NCBI RefSeq assembly: GCF_958979055.1
Contig: NC_084888.1
Span: 30,742,804 to 30,806,803 of the forward strand
From: Alnus glutinosa
Taxonomy: Eukaryota > Streptophyta > Magnoliopsida > Fagales > Betulaceae
DNA length: 64,000 bases
Direction: 5' to 3'
The translations under genes were made by a program, and so were the position numbers. Below the pieces are notes generated by a model. It was not told the DNA's origin. It saw nothing but the letters and a program-made list of their open reading frames with translations, and searched no databases. Shown here one piece after another: positions 50,684 to 62,804 of the stretch. Position 1 is the stretch's first letter; every line of letters starts with the position of its first letter.

Positions 50684-53600
50684 ATGAGAATATTCAGTGG
50701 CTGGCGTCGTTTTCTCTTCTGTCTTCCTCTCATTTTCTTCCTTCCTCATTTGTTCTCTGGTGATTGTTACTCTCTCTATTTCTACTTCATTAATAGTTTT
50801 TCTTTTCAGTTTATATGTTAGCTGAGGCATAAGAGTGAACCTTTTTGTTGCAAATTTCAGTTATGGAATTGCATCAGAACTCGAATGTAGAATATCCACA
50901 GAAGAAACATAGCAAGAAATTTGATCATCTTGTGCTTGGGCCTGCTGCTGGACAAGGCTTGCCCAACCGTTTGCAATGTGAAGGTTCTTGCAGTCTCTGT
51001 CTTTATAATATAGTGGTTTGTAATACATTTTGTTGATCTAAGAAATTAAATAACTGTGAGTATGGGTTTTTTCTTTGCATTTTGAACTATAATTTTTTAC
51101 ATGTTACACCTAATTAGTTGTTCAATCAGCTAGTTAGTGATAGTCCTTCTCATTAAGACATGGTCTTCATACTACAGGACTCTCTTGAGATCTTAGGAAA
51201 CATGTTATTCTTGGACTTTGATTTGGTTGGCTGCTGATTTAGCTGAGATTTACTCAATGGCTGTTCAGACTTACTTCAATATTAATATCCTTGACAGGGA
51301 ATTATGACTTACAACTTCTTTTAGAGTTCTCTGTTCTTTATATAGGAAAAAAGTAATGTAATGTATAGTTGGCATCTATTTCCTTGTAAATATTGTAGTA
51401 TTGCTTTTGCTGTGGTCAAATGATATTTTGATTTTTGCAATTAATGTTGCTTTCAATTCCTATATGTAGGTTATTGCCTTTGTGTTGTAGTGCCTTATGT
51501 GTGTTTCATGTCTGATGTATATTGCAGGTATCAAAGCTGTCAACAAGTCAATCTTCTCCCACATATCCAGAGGCGGAGAAAATATTGCTTTTGTCACTGT
51601 TTTTGCCATTTATAATTCTTCCCTGAACATACATGTAGATGATAAATCAGACTTGGTTATTGTTGGGAATACTTCATATAGTAAGGTGGAGAGATCAATG
51701 GCCATACTGAATGTCTTCATTGACTTCATTCAGGTAATTTCTTAGTAAAGCCCTAGCAATATCATTTGACAAGTACATATTTACAACACTTCCCAGAAAC
51801 TTTGCTAAATTTTGTTGAATCTATACTATTTAAATTACTCTATAATATCCTTTAACAGGCTCATAATAGAAGATTGAGGTTTTACTGACATTTTTTTCTT
51901 TTTTCTTTTTCTTTTCTTTTTCTTCTTGTACGACTCCATAAAAGGATCGAAAAGATCTGGTTAAATATTTTCCAATTATCCACTCTACCATGGATGAAAT
52001 TCAGGTTTTAGTGGATACATGGTTACAAAATCTAGGGTTTTTTCTTTTTTCTTTTTTGCTTAGAGTAGTAGGTTAAAGCTTGTATGTCTTCCCCCACCCC
52101 GCGCCTCCTTTTTTCCCAGATTATAGAACAATCCTTCTAAGGAAAAATGAATGTCTAATATCAATGGATTTTACCGGAAAGCAAATTTGGTCTATTGTGT
52201 CTGAATCCAAAATGCTTATGTATATGTTATGTTTTCAGGTGACAATGCCTCAAAGCAACATTATAATTCTTACGGACCCAGCATCTGACCTTCAAATGCA
52301 TAGAAATAGGGTCACCTTCCTTCCAATTCAAGGTGAATATTCACGAGACAGGTTGATGCTTCAAAGAATCAGGTCTTACATTGTAAGAGCACATTGCATT
52401 TACACTAGGTTGAACATTTCTGTTGTTTTTTTTTGTTTTGAAGAGGAACATTTCTGTTGTTGGTCAATAGCTATGCTTCTTGAGCAATATTCATTTGTTT
52501 GAAGATCCTGAACTTTCTATTGTTTCCCTGTGATTGACTGATCTATATGTTCTAAATTTAAGTATCAATATTTATGATTATTTCACGATTCCATTGAGCA
52601 AGTTGCAACTCATAACTTTTTCCTTCTCCATTTTCAAAAGGCCAGGGAGTGCTCCAAGTCCCTGTCTATATCGTACTCATTATTTATCTGTGGGGCTGTC
52701 ACTGTTTTTATTAGCAACAAGACCTCATTAAAGACATCTTTTTTATATATATATATAAAACAATTTTAAAGCACAAGAAATTACCGTTGTCTTCCCATCC
52801 TGTACACGATATTGTAATTTGATATGTTCTATCATTTTTCCCCCCCCTGTAATTCAGGCTTTTCTAGAAGCAAGGCTTGAGGAGCTTTCTCATAAGAAGG
52901 GGCATATCACTCATTACATCTTCACCGACTCAGATGTAGCAATGGTTAATGATCTAGGACAGATATTTCGGGATTATCCAAATTTTCATATGGCTCTCAC
53001 CTTCCGGAACAACAAAGCTCAACCTTTGAATTCAGGATTTATAGCAGTGAGGGGTACACCTGATGGGATTTTAAGGTGCATTAATTGCATTATATTTTCT
53101 TTATTTTAATTTTTGTATGCTCAGTTTGGTTGCAACTAGAGGAAGAAATGTATAAAGGAAGCTTAAATCTGGACCTTGTAAAACCATATCAGTCGGTTGC
53201 ATAGATCATGTTCCACCACAACGATCATTTTGATTATTCAAAAAAAAATGTTTTGGTAAGTAAGGGTCATATTGCTGAGAAGAAAAAAGGAAGAAAATGT
53301 GGTGAAGGCATAGTAGAGAGGGTTCAATGAAATTTTCTGTTGAGTGGACAAATCTCTACCCCTTTACTGAAAGTTTCCTCTTTTTCTTTTATTTCCTGTC
53401 ATTCTTTTTTTGTTGTGTTCCTCACATTTTCTTGGCAACACAAAAGGAAATTAAGATGTGAAGTTGGATGCAGGGCAAAGGTTTTTTTACAAGAAGTATT
53501 GAAAGTTTACAGTTCAAAGTACATTAGTGCTTCCCGAATGCTTGGAGATCAGTTAGCTCTTGCATGGGTTGTAAAGTCGGACCCTTCCTTTGACACAAGG

Positions 53601-54048
53601 AAATTTACCAAACCGCAAGCTTTTCTAGAAGAAATTGGAGGTGCCTCAGTACTATTTTTACCTTGTGCTATATACAATTGGACGCCACCCGAAGGTGCAG
53701 GTCAATTTCATGGCATGCCCTTAGATGTTAAGGTGTGCAATATGAACATAACTTCTTATGATCTTGATTACCAGCTGAATATAGGAGTGTAGTTTAATTT
53801 GGGTCTTGCAAAAGGAGAAGGGAACAAAACAAAAAACAACAAACAAAAAAAGCAAAGAGATCCTGAAGCTGTTAAACACGATTTTATCTCTCATGTCTAA
53901 CTTTATGTCCTGGATACAGGTTGTCCATTTCAAGGGATCAAGGAAACGCCTAATGCTAGAGTCTTGGAACTTCTTCAATTCCTCTGGTAACATGTCAGAT
54001 ATGTTATGCCTCATCTTATATAGTGGGAGAACGAAGTATGATTTTTGA
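50684..54048 (+). CDS. Nucleotide-diphospho-sugar transferase-like protein, 384 aa
   Basis: Seven exons: 50684-50759, 50861-50983, 51528-51733, 52239-52382, 52858-53075, 53474-53732 and 53920-54048, with consistent phase. The product starts with a basic, then hydrophobic N-terminus (MRIFSGWRRFLFCLPLIFFL), suggesting a signal anchor for the secretory pathway. A glycosyltransferase-like domain follows. It includes MPQSNIIILTDPASDLQM and the DxD-type motif FTDSDVAMVNDLGQIF (metal and nucleotide-sugar binding), then LNSGFIAVRGTPDGILR, DQLALAWVVKSDPSFD and VVHFKGSRKRLM near the end. Gene order suggests it is the counterpart of the uncharacterised Arabidopsis At2g45320. Donor sugar and acceptor are unknown. 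Confidence 0.88.
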
Positions 54049-55555
54049 GTTACTCCATACGATTTTATTGGTGGAAGAACCGATTTTACTCAATTTACGG
54101 AATGAGCTGGTGCCATCTCTGCCAACTAGCCTTTCCATCCTTGGTATTAGATTCAGTTTTGCAGGCAGCACATGGAATTTTAAAGATATGAGAACTCAGA
54201 ATTATGGATACCAATTTCCTGTAACCAACGTAGGAAACTACAGTTTGACTACCTTCAATTCTTCTCTTGCAATACTCCTTTTACATCTTTCTTTCAACTT
54301 TTTTGAGTGAGAGGAAATTAGTTTTTGCTAAGGGAGTGTGAACATGATACTGATTCAAGGTAATACTATCGCATGTTGCCTTGTCAAAGTAGCTCTACTT
54401 TGAAATGTGGTCTAACCAAGTAGCATTACGCACTTGAAGGCATATCTTTTGGGACCATAATAAGTTATCTGTGGTCGAAAAAGTTCGCTAATATGTATAT
54501 GCCATAACTAGCTTCTGCTGTGAACCTAGGTTTCACCAAACAAGTGATTCCTCACCAAACTGTACTGCCACTCCTTTTTTGTAAAGGTTACTATAGAAGA
54601 GCAAAAATAGGGGTAGGGTATACAAAAAGGCTAGCGATTTCTATGTGATAATCCACCTCAAAGAGGGCCTCTACTGATAAAAGTTCAGGAGTTGGTATTA
54701 AAAGAAAAACGTTTGGTGGGCTTCTCTGGTACTGATATCCTGTGGTATTTGAAAAGGCAAATTTGATATGTGCTTTGCTTGGTGAATGAGAAAACTGAGG
54801 GCTAGGTTTAATGTCCAAAACCCCGGGAACAATTGGCTGATGCTGCTGTCCACGGTATTAAAAGGTGGAAGAATCAAAGAATAGATCATGTTGTCGAAAT
54901 ACCACATAACAAGTAATTCCTCTAATGAAAAATCAACACTTTAATTAGCTGATTTTTACTAAATACGATTACTCATACTGTTGACGAAAATGATGCTTGA
55001 ACAGATCTTTCTATGACATTGCTAAATCATCTATACCTGTAAACCACTAATTGTTCTTTTGCGCTTAATGGAAACAAACAGCTCCCATGCACAATCAACA
55101 AAGATAAATTTTAGACTGATTTGTGGGGCTCTTCCCAAAGGAAGAAACCCTCCAAAAATAGGCGTATGCCGCTATTTGCGGCGCGCACACGGTATTCTTT
55201 AGTAAAAGGCGAAAGAATAGTTCGCTTTGTGCTCACCGCGCGGCTGCGTGATTTGTAAGAGGAACTAGCTTGCCTTTTTATATAGGTTGTATTGTGGGGT
55301 TCTATTGCTTCTTTCCAGTGTGGGACTTGTAATGAAAAGAGAGAGCACGTGAGTTGATTCAATTATACACGGAATAACTTGAGTGAAGCCCACGAGACCG
55401 AAACCAAGACCAAGACCAAGCCCAAAAACACGAAAGAGATCGAGGGCTCATAATCTCATATCATTTTCTTCTTTTTTATATTTTGTTTGAATAATAAGAG
55501 TGATTTGAAATAGTTGAAGATGGCCACCAGTAACTCTACAAGTTCTTCATTTATT
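54049..55555. other. 3' flank and intergenic DNA
   Basis: No gene is supported. A slightly GC-richer piece at 55100-55330 includes gcggcgcgcaca and caccgcgcggctgcg and carries a short antisense open frame of no recognised family. Confidence 0.35.
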
Positions 55556-56165
55556 ATTTTTGTGTCCTTTCAAAAATGAGGTGGTCTTTTAAAATTACTA
55601 TTGGATCAAAATTTAATAGTGACCAATCACAAACTCAATAGTGATTTTAAAAGCCACTTCATTTTTAAAATGACACAAAAAAAACTTTTAGCATTACTCA
55701 AATTCTAGAGTTGATACCCAACGAACTCTATAGGAAATTACTTTCATTTTCATTGATGTACGACTAATATTGGAAGCCCCTCTTTCTTTCTTTTCTTTTC
55801 CTTTTTGTTTTTGTTTTTGTTTTTTTTGTTTTTTTGTCTATCTAATAATAATGTTGCTTTTTAAAATCACCATTGAAGTTGTGATTGATCATTATTAAAT
55901 TTTGATCAAATAGTGATTTTAAAAGTCACATCATTATTAGATGAACATGAATATGACGTATAGAATTACTCGTCTTTTAAGTATATGAGAAGTAAGTAAT
56001 TCTATAAGCCTCTCTTGTATCCCTTTAATAATAATGTGGCTTTAAAAATTACCATTAAACCTGTAATTGATCATTATTGAATTTTGATCAAATAATGACT
56101 TTAAAAGCCATATTATTGTTAAAGGAACACAAGAGGAACATGAATATGACATCTAAAATTACTCC
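55556..56165. mobile_element. Cluster of three related hairpin MITEs
   Basis: Hairpins at about 55556-55681, 55846-55975 and 55995-56165 share the arms gtggctttaaaaatt / attttaaaagccac and the centre attaaattttgatcaaat. They are separate insertions or local copies of one family, related to 9903-10073. Confidence 0.7.
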
Positions 56166-56423
56166 TTAAAAGATACATGTCATTTTTAAAAGTAAGTTTG
56201 TAAAAAATTTATGTCTAATTTTTAATGACAAATGTTTGAAAATGGGTAATGATTATCATCTATCAAGTTCAAATCATGACTATTGCTTATATATATAGAA
56301 GATGACGCACTTATCATAGCTTTGTTGTCATTTTTGAATGAGTAATGCTATACATCACTTTTTATTTTTTTAAGTGTACGTGACATGGTCTCCTATTATT
56401 TAACGCATGGAGATTGGTTTTTT

Positions 56424-56735
56424 TATGATCCGTTTGAATTTGTGATTTAAAAAAGTGATTTAAAAACGAAATTTATAAAAATGTAGCTAAGCGTTTAGCA
56501 ATATTGCAGCTTGGCCTTTAAAAATTAAAATTGTAGTTTAGGTTTTAAAATTGTGAGTTTTCAAAAAGAATCTCATTGCCTGGATTTGAAAAAACAGATT
56601 TTATGTATTTTTAAATCACAATTTTTTAAAAATATAATTCCAAGTTATTTATTTTCTGCAATTTAATTTAAAATTATATCTTTTATTTATAAAATCGCAA
56701 CATCAAATATATAATTATTTTTCAACACTCCTCGG
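56424..56735. mobile_element. MITE-like repeat, copy 3
   Basis: A decayed relative of 26522-26750, with ccgtttgaatttgtgattt, gctaagcgtttagcaat and aaaatcgcaacatcaaat in the same order. Confidence 0.45.
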
Positions 56736-57139
56736 TGTGGGTTAGGCTCAGCAAATTGCTCTAAGGCCATCTCTAGCAGTTGGAGTTAAAATAGCTACTC
56801 AAAAAGTACAAATCTCTACTTTAACCACTGGCTATCTTAAAAACACTCAAACAATAATCTCTATTCCACTTTTCATTTTCTTTAAATATTGTTTTTTAAT
56901 CTTTTTCTTTATTTTTTATTTTTTTCCACTTCTCCCTCTCACTCTCCCCTCTCCCCCAACCCCAACCCATCTCCGGCAGTGACGATGCAGAGATCAGATC
57001 CAACAGTGACAACGTAGTCGATGGAGGCGTGGATTTTGGTGTGGGGGATGAAGGCAACAACGTGCTTACCGGGCCTTCCTTAAATCCTTCAACTTCTATC
57101 TCCACTTGCCCACCCACACCCAAGACCCAGAACCGGTGC

Positions 57140-57286
57140 GATTGATGGTGGCTTCTCGAGCAGCAAGAGTTGCTTCTTCTAGGCGACGAGAATGGCCCAG
57201 CGTACGTGGAGGTCGGTGGGCAGGGGCACGTAGACGGCGTCGACATCTAAATCATCAAGGACGGCCTCGTTCGGCGCCGGAGCTTT
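57140..57286 (-). pseudogene. Captured fragment of a Gfo/Idh/MocA-type dehydrogenase gene
   Basis: On the minus strand the fragment reads EAVLDDL followed by DVDAVYVPLPTDLHVRWA and, after a stop codon, LLLLEKP. This is the NAD-binding core of plant Gfo/Idh/MocA oxidoreductases (the At4g09670 type, where I recall IDALYVPLPTSLHVEWAI and LLEKP). The piece has neither the N-terminal GxGxxG part nor the C-terminal domain and lies inside a transposon arm of sharply higher GC content (56940-57400). It is best read as host exon sequence captured by a Pack-type element. Confidence 0.7.
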
Positions 57287-57786
57287 GGGAGGATCGGTCG
57301 GATCTCGGCGTCGGCGCAGAGAGAGGAGACTGGTGCCTATTCAAAGGAGCAGCGTCGGCGTCGGACCTCGTCTTCTCTGGTGGGCGAGAGAGGAGTGAGA
57401 GAAAGAGGGAAAAAAAATAAAAAAATAAAAAAAATAAATAAATAATAGTAGATATGTGAACAGTGAATAGCCACTAGTGGCTATTTACTGTTCATGAAGT
57501 TAGCAAAAAAGTTAGAATAGCTACTCTGCTGGAGGAAGAAAAAGATAAAAAAAAAATAGCCAAATTTAACTTATCGGTTAAAGTAGCTCTCCTGCTGGAA
57601 AGTTATAATAGCTATTGGAAAAGTCTAACTTTCCACTTTAATTACTGTTTATCTTATATTCTCTCCACCAGATTCACTATTCAACTCTCTACTTGCATTT
57701 AAATATTATTTTTCATTATTTTTTTATTATTTTGTTGCCAACACTCAATAAAATAAGAAATATTGAATTTCCACACATTCTTTAAG

Positions 57787-59241
57787 CTACATTGCACCCA
57801 ATACATAAAACAATTTCCTTTCACTTTTTTTTTTTTTGTTTTTTTTTTTAGAACAAAAAAAAAAAAAAACAACAATAACAACAACAAAAAACAACAATGC
57901 AAAAAGGAAAACAAAGCAACTACAAACATTCAATAAGACTAATAATTCTTCAATTTGACCATGCAATTGCCATAAGTACTCGATAAGGTCGGATTGTAGT
58001 TGAGAATGAGTTTGACGATCTCTAATGTTCACATGCCTTTCAATGAACTCCAAAAATCCAGGGGTATGCTCGTGAGAAATTTGTACATAAGGAGTTTCAT
58101 CGATTTGTTCATAATCAATGTTACTAGCATCGTTAGTATTTCGTTCGTCTTCAACGATCATGTTATGCATTATTATGCACGCTTTCATAATGTAAGTGAG
58201 TGTTTCACAGCTCCAACCACGTGCAGGTCCACGAACGATTGCGAATCGTGCTTGAAGCACTCCAAACGCACGTTCCACGTCCTTTCTTGCTGACTCTTGG
58301 GCTGCAGCAAATAGTTTTGCCTTTTTTCCTTGTGGGCATGAAATTGTCTTTACAATAGTTGACAACTGTGGATATATACCATCACCAAGATAGTATCCCA
58401 TTATGTAGTTATGACCATTGATTGTGTAATTGGCTGGAGGAGCACGCCCTTCAGTGATATGAGAAAACACAGAAGACCGTTCTAGAACATTGATGTCATT
58501 GTGAGAACCCGGTAACTCAAAAAATGCATGCCATACCCATAGATCTTGTGAAGCCATTGCTTCCAAAATCATTGTTGGTTCATGACAATGGACAGTAAAC
58601 ATACCTTTCCACGCAACTGGACAATTCCTCCATGTCCAGTGCACGCAATCAATGCTACCCAAGATCCCTGGAAAACCACGTGTTTCGCCAACTTCTAACA
58701 ATCTAGAACATCATTACTGTTTGGAGACCTTAAATATTCATTAGAAAAAATATTAACAACCGCACTAACAAACCTTTGAAGAGATTCTATTGCAGTGGTT
58801 TCTCCAATTCACACATACTCATCAACGTAGTCAGTTGGTACTCCATAAGCGAGCATCCTAAATGCGGCAATCACTTTTTGAAGGGAAGACAAACCGATTG
58901 TTCCAGCACAATTTCTTCTTTGGACAAAGTACGGATCGTACTCTTCTACCTTAGACAAAATACGACAAAAAAGATGACGATGCATCCGAAACCTCCTGCG
59001 AAATATTTTTGGAGGATATATCGGTGAATCAGCAAAATAATCCAAAAAAAAGCCTTTGGTGGCCTTGCAAAGAATCACGATCGATGAACATACGTCCTGG
59101 AACAGAACCACCACGACGTGAACTAGATCCTCCCTTTCTTTTGAAATATCTACGTGCCAGAACAATTGCAGAAAGTAGTTCCAACTCATTCTCAGAGTCA
59201 GAGTCTTCCAGGAGCATTTTTCTTATAGGATTGATAGACAT
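57787..59241 (-). pseudogene. PIF/Harbinger DDE transposase, decayed
   Basis: The frame opens at 59241 (MSINPIRKMLLEDSDSENEL), shifts near 59040-59060, and continues as KIFRRRFRMHRHLFCRILSK and TIGLSSLQKVIAAFRMLAYG. It meets a TGA at about 58810 (DEYV then IGETTAIESLQRF) and shifts again near 58700. It then runs openly through the catalytic core: GSIDCVHWTWRNCP (first Asp), ELPGSHNDINVLERS (second Asp), LGDGIYPQLSTIVKTI and ESARKDVERAFGVLQARFAI (Glu). It is a DDE_Tnp_4/HARBI1-like nuclease that cuts the element's ends. With at least two shifts and one stop it is inactive, though the catalytic triad is intact. Confidence 0.9.
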
Positions 59242-59339
59242 TGTGTCGTAGATGAAGTGTATTTGTCTATTGAAGTGGTAGCATAAAACTAAAAAAGCTC
59301 TTGAATGTTAATAATCCACATGTCTGTGGTGTATTTAAG

Positions 59340-60010
59340 TGCAGCAAGCTACTGAATGTTAATAAATTCAGTGCAAATTTTAATAAATTCTGCAATTAAT
59401 GGGCAAATGGGCAGACTTTCCAGAAATCAAACTTGCTGGCCTAACTTTATAGCTAGTGCAGATTTTCTTACAAGTGTAGATTTTCCAGCAAGCAATGTTC
59501 AACAGAATTTTCAGCAATTTCAGCAGAATTCACAACCACTCCAGTGCAGATTTTAATAAGTTCACAACCACTCAAGTGCATATTTTAATAAATTCAGCAA
59601 TCAATGTTACCAAGTGCAGATTTTCCAGAAATCAAGCTTGCTGGCCTAACTCTATAGCTAGTGCAGAATTTTCCTACAAGTGCAGATTTTCCTACAAGTG
59701 TATATTTTCCAGCAATTTCAGCAGAATTCACTCACAACCACTCAAGTGCAGATTTTAATAAATTCAGCAATCAATGCTACCAAGTGCAGATTTTCCAGAA
59801 ATCAAGCTTGCTGGCCTAACTCTATAGCTAGTGCAGAATTTTCCTACAAGTGCAGATTTTCCTACAAGTGTATATTTTCCAGCAATTTCAGCAGAATTCA
59901 CAACCACTCAAGTGCAAATTTTAATAAATTCAGCAATCAATGTTACCAAGTGCAGATTTTCCAGCAAGTAATGTTCAGTAGAATTTCCATCAATTTCAGC
60001 AAACTTTCCA
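59340..60010. repeat. Tandem repeats of about 170 bp between the transposon genes
   Basis: The phrase aattcagcaatcaatgttac recurs at 59591, 59761 (one change) and 59927, a period of 170 then 166 bp. A more divergent unit starts near 59386. Each unit contains aagtgcagattttccagaaa, gcttgctggcctaactctat and cagcaatttcagcagaattc. The array lies directly upstream of the transposase start on its strand. Confidence 0.9.
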
Positions 60011-60271
60011 GCAATTTAATATAGCAATTTATAGCAGTATTCTTCAATATATAGCAGAATTTCCAGCAATTTAATGAGATTCAGTATGAGAATTTCAGTA
60101 CACGAGATCCAGGAACAAAAAAGAACAAAAAGAAACCATCATTTAAAACATAAACAATCCACAATCACCATCAACATAGAAACTTTTATACCAACAAAAA
60201 CTATTAACCAGAAGTTCTAGCAAACAGTAAGTGAAAAAGCTCCTGATTTCCAGTCATAACTCAAGCATGCT

Positions 60272-61313
60272 TTACTTCATCCTTCGACTTTCAAGTATTT
60301 CCATTTGTCGAATACGAATATATTCTCTTTGGGATTCAGACAAGCCACTTGTATCTGTGAGCATGATTTTGTCCTCATCTACTCGTAACTTAGCTTGCTC
60401 AACTCGATTTTCTCTGCCTCAACTCGAATTTTCTCTCCCTCAAATTGAATCCTAGTATCCTCTTGAGCACTCGTTTTTTCCATAAGTTGTAGTTTCCTCC
60501 CAGCTGCTATCATTGCTCCACAACAATATCATCATTGTTATCATTGTTTTTTTTTTTTATTCAATCGCTCTTTTGCGGCCTTCCTGCCTTCAGGTCTCTC
60601 CAAATCTACAAAGTTACTAGTAGAGACAATATCTTCCCCTAGATTTATCGGACTTTCAGTAAAAGGCGAAGATGCATTTCCGAATAATCTTTTTCTTGTT
60701 TTATCATTGTTAGTACTCCATTTTGGACAATTCTTCAATAAATTCCAGCAATGTTCATAAGCAAATGGAACACCAACCAAACTCCGGTATAACTCCTTTG
60801 CCCCAGTAATCTGCAAAATTAAGAAATAGAAACATAATTATACCCTTAATAAAAATTGGTGGATTGATGCGTTGACACAATAATCAATATAAATTATACC
60901 TTGTCTTGCTGAGTGATCCCACTTTGATGTGCTGACTCAACCTGAGCTAAGCATCCACAAAACTTATTTACGTTCTTATGAATTACTCCCCATCTATTAA
61001 ATAGAGATGTCTCATTCCGACTAGTATCGAAGGTCTTATGTTCATGGTACTTCTTCCAAATTCTCCACCAATATTTCTTCTTTGATTGGTCATTCCCATT
61101 CACCGGATCAACACTAGTATTTATCCATGATTCTACAAGTAAAACATCTTCTTCAATGCTAAAGTTGCCACTTCTGGGTTTCTTAAGATTGGTTGCAATC
61201 TCAGATTCTGGTTTATCAATTTCAACACTTAGATATGGAGATCCCATGGATTCATCATAATCTTGATTTAAGAGGTTGATGAAAGATGCGTTTCCTTGCC
61301 CTTGAGAATCCAT
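60272..61313 (-). CDS. PIF/Harbinger accessory ORF, Myb/SANT-like
   Basis: Exon 1 is 61313-60900 and exon 2 starts at 60810, both with proper splice sites. Exon 1 encodes a trihelix/SANT-like domain (NFSIEEDVLLVESWINTS, KYWWRIWKKYHEH and TSLFNRWGVIHKNVNKFCGC), probably for DNA binding and help to the transposase. Exon 2 has GVPFAYEHCWNLLKNCPKW and RPEGRKAAKERL, the C-terminal part of the family. The frame ends early at about 60541 in an A-run. Further downstream the other frames encode the expected coiled-coil tail (EGEKIRVEAEKIEL and SQREYIRIRQMEIL) to about 60272, so a shift has cut off the C-terminus. Confidence 0.85.
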
Positions 61314-62804
61314 TCAACAAGACCTTCCCAATCAACAAGGTTTTATAGTTAATACATTAAGTAGAGAATGTTAATCCATTCCAGTATGCAATCTAGCATA
61401 TATTCTACTCGAAGAATGCCAATTCCCAAAAATGAAATTTCTCATTTAGCTCATTTACTACTGTACCCCTCTCTCTTCTTATTGGGTTGGGACAACTTCT
61501 ATCAAACATTGAAAAACACTTTTCAACCAATATCTAGTTAAACAAGTTTTAAGATATGGCCTCACAGAAAACAATTTTCAATTTTTGTTTTCAAAACACA
61601 ACACTTTAAACATGTTTGATAATTAATTCGTTTAAAAACTAATTTTAAAAATAAAAAGACAGGAACAATTATCAAATATATGTAGTTTTTTTGAATTTCA
61701 GGGTGTCTAGGATCAATAACTTTGTCACTTTTATAACTTTTTTTAATGGATTTGATAGCCCTAGTTTGATGAATTATACAGATTCATGTACCCATTACAT
61801 CTGCAAATAGAGAAAGGACTGAATCCATTTAATTTTTATTTAAATCATATGTTCAATGTCACTTTTGTTCTTTGTTCTTGTTCATCAGTTCTCTCTTGAT
61901 CCTTATTTTCAGTATCAATTCAGAGTATTTCTTGTTTCTCGTAAAATCGAATCTAAACGTAGTCGATGTAACAGATTGCCAGATTGGTTCTCAAAACAGA
62001 GATTGGGTGCATAAAGTAGAAACACTTATGATGTTCTGCCAAACTTATTCATGGAAAAGGGAAAGACAAGTCAAAGGCTTACAAAATAAGCCATGTTTCA
62101 TGAAGTTTTGCTAATTCCAATATATACTAAATCAAAATGGGATGCAGAAAGATAACTAAAAAGCTGGACAGAAATTGGCATTCCAAGTTTAGTTCAAATT
62201 GAACTTGGGAAGAGATGTTTCAAAGAATATTCAGTAGCTAGACTTTATAACCCAAACAGGAAAAAACATACTACAATACACAATCTGCTATTGCGTACAA
62301 AACAGGGAACAGTGAACAAAAATGGCAAACAAAACAAAACAGGGAACAATGCGTTTACCCGCCGCTCAGCTCCGTTGCCTAGTCGTTCAATTCGTCTCGT
62401 CTGCTTCGTCGCTCTTTCTCGCTCAGCCCGCCACCCCTCTCGCTCAGCCCGCAGCTCAGCTTCATCGCTCTCTCTCGCTGAGCCCGTCGCTCAGCCCCGT
62501 CGCCCAGCTCTCTCGCTCCGTCATCTCTCTCTCGCTCCGCTCTCTCCCTGTGAAGCTCAAGCATTTTCATTGGGGAATGTCTTCTAGATTCTATCTCTAT
62601 GTTTGATTAGTTTACTCTGATGATGAGAGAGAAATTATTATTTTATTCAGTAACTTATGAACAGTTAATAGTCAGTGTTGGCTATTTACTGTTTACATGT
62701 TAAGAAGACCAGCTAGAGTAACTATTCTGCTGGAAGAGAGAAAAAGCAGATAAAAGTTAAATTTAACCATTTTTGTTAAAATGGCAAGTCTGTTGAAGAT
62801 GGCC
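61314..62804. other. Right arm of the Harbinger element
   Basis: Upstream of the accessory ORF this arm has no gene. At about 62350-62560 there is a GC-rich, degenerate tandem array of ctcgctcagccc-like units. The terminal 150 bases (ggctatttactgtttac, then attctgctggaagag) match 57455-57600, showing that the two arms belong to one family. Confidence 0.6.

Larger units (their letters stand above)
56765..62804 (-). mobile_element. Composite PIF/Harbinger DNA transposon
   Basis: The left end reads ggccatctctagcag and the complement of the right end reads ggccatcttcaacag, giving terminal inverted repeats. Flanking triplets are taa (56762-56764) and tta (62805-62807), close to the TWA target of this superfamily but not identical. 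On the minus strand it carries a DDE transposase (57787-59241) and the Myb/SANT-like accessory ORF (60272-61313). A second, headless left end sits at about 57583-57720, so 56765-57600 appears to be a non-autonomous relative fused to the larger element. Confidence 0.85.

Noticed and set aside
53806-54048. Separate small gene at the end of the sugar-transferase-like gene
   Set aside because: The second half of this frame is the last exon (53920-54048) of the upstream gene, entered through a normal acceptor; the first half is intron.
57106-57420. Plus-strand open frame across the GC-rich island
   Set aside because: The minus strand carries recognisable dehydrogenase coding sequence; the plus-strand frame is its shadow.
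59340-60010. CRISPR-like array
   Set aside because: Units of about 170 bp are contiguous tandem copies without unique spacers and lie inside a plant DNA transposon.
62291-62606. Two overlapping Ser/Arg/Leu-rich open frames
   Set aside because: They are translations of a degenerate ctcgctcagccc repeat within the transposon arm and not plausible proteins.
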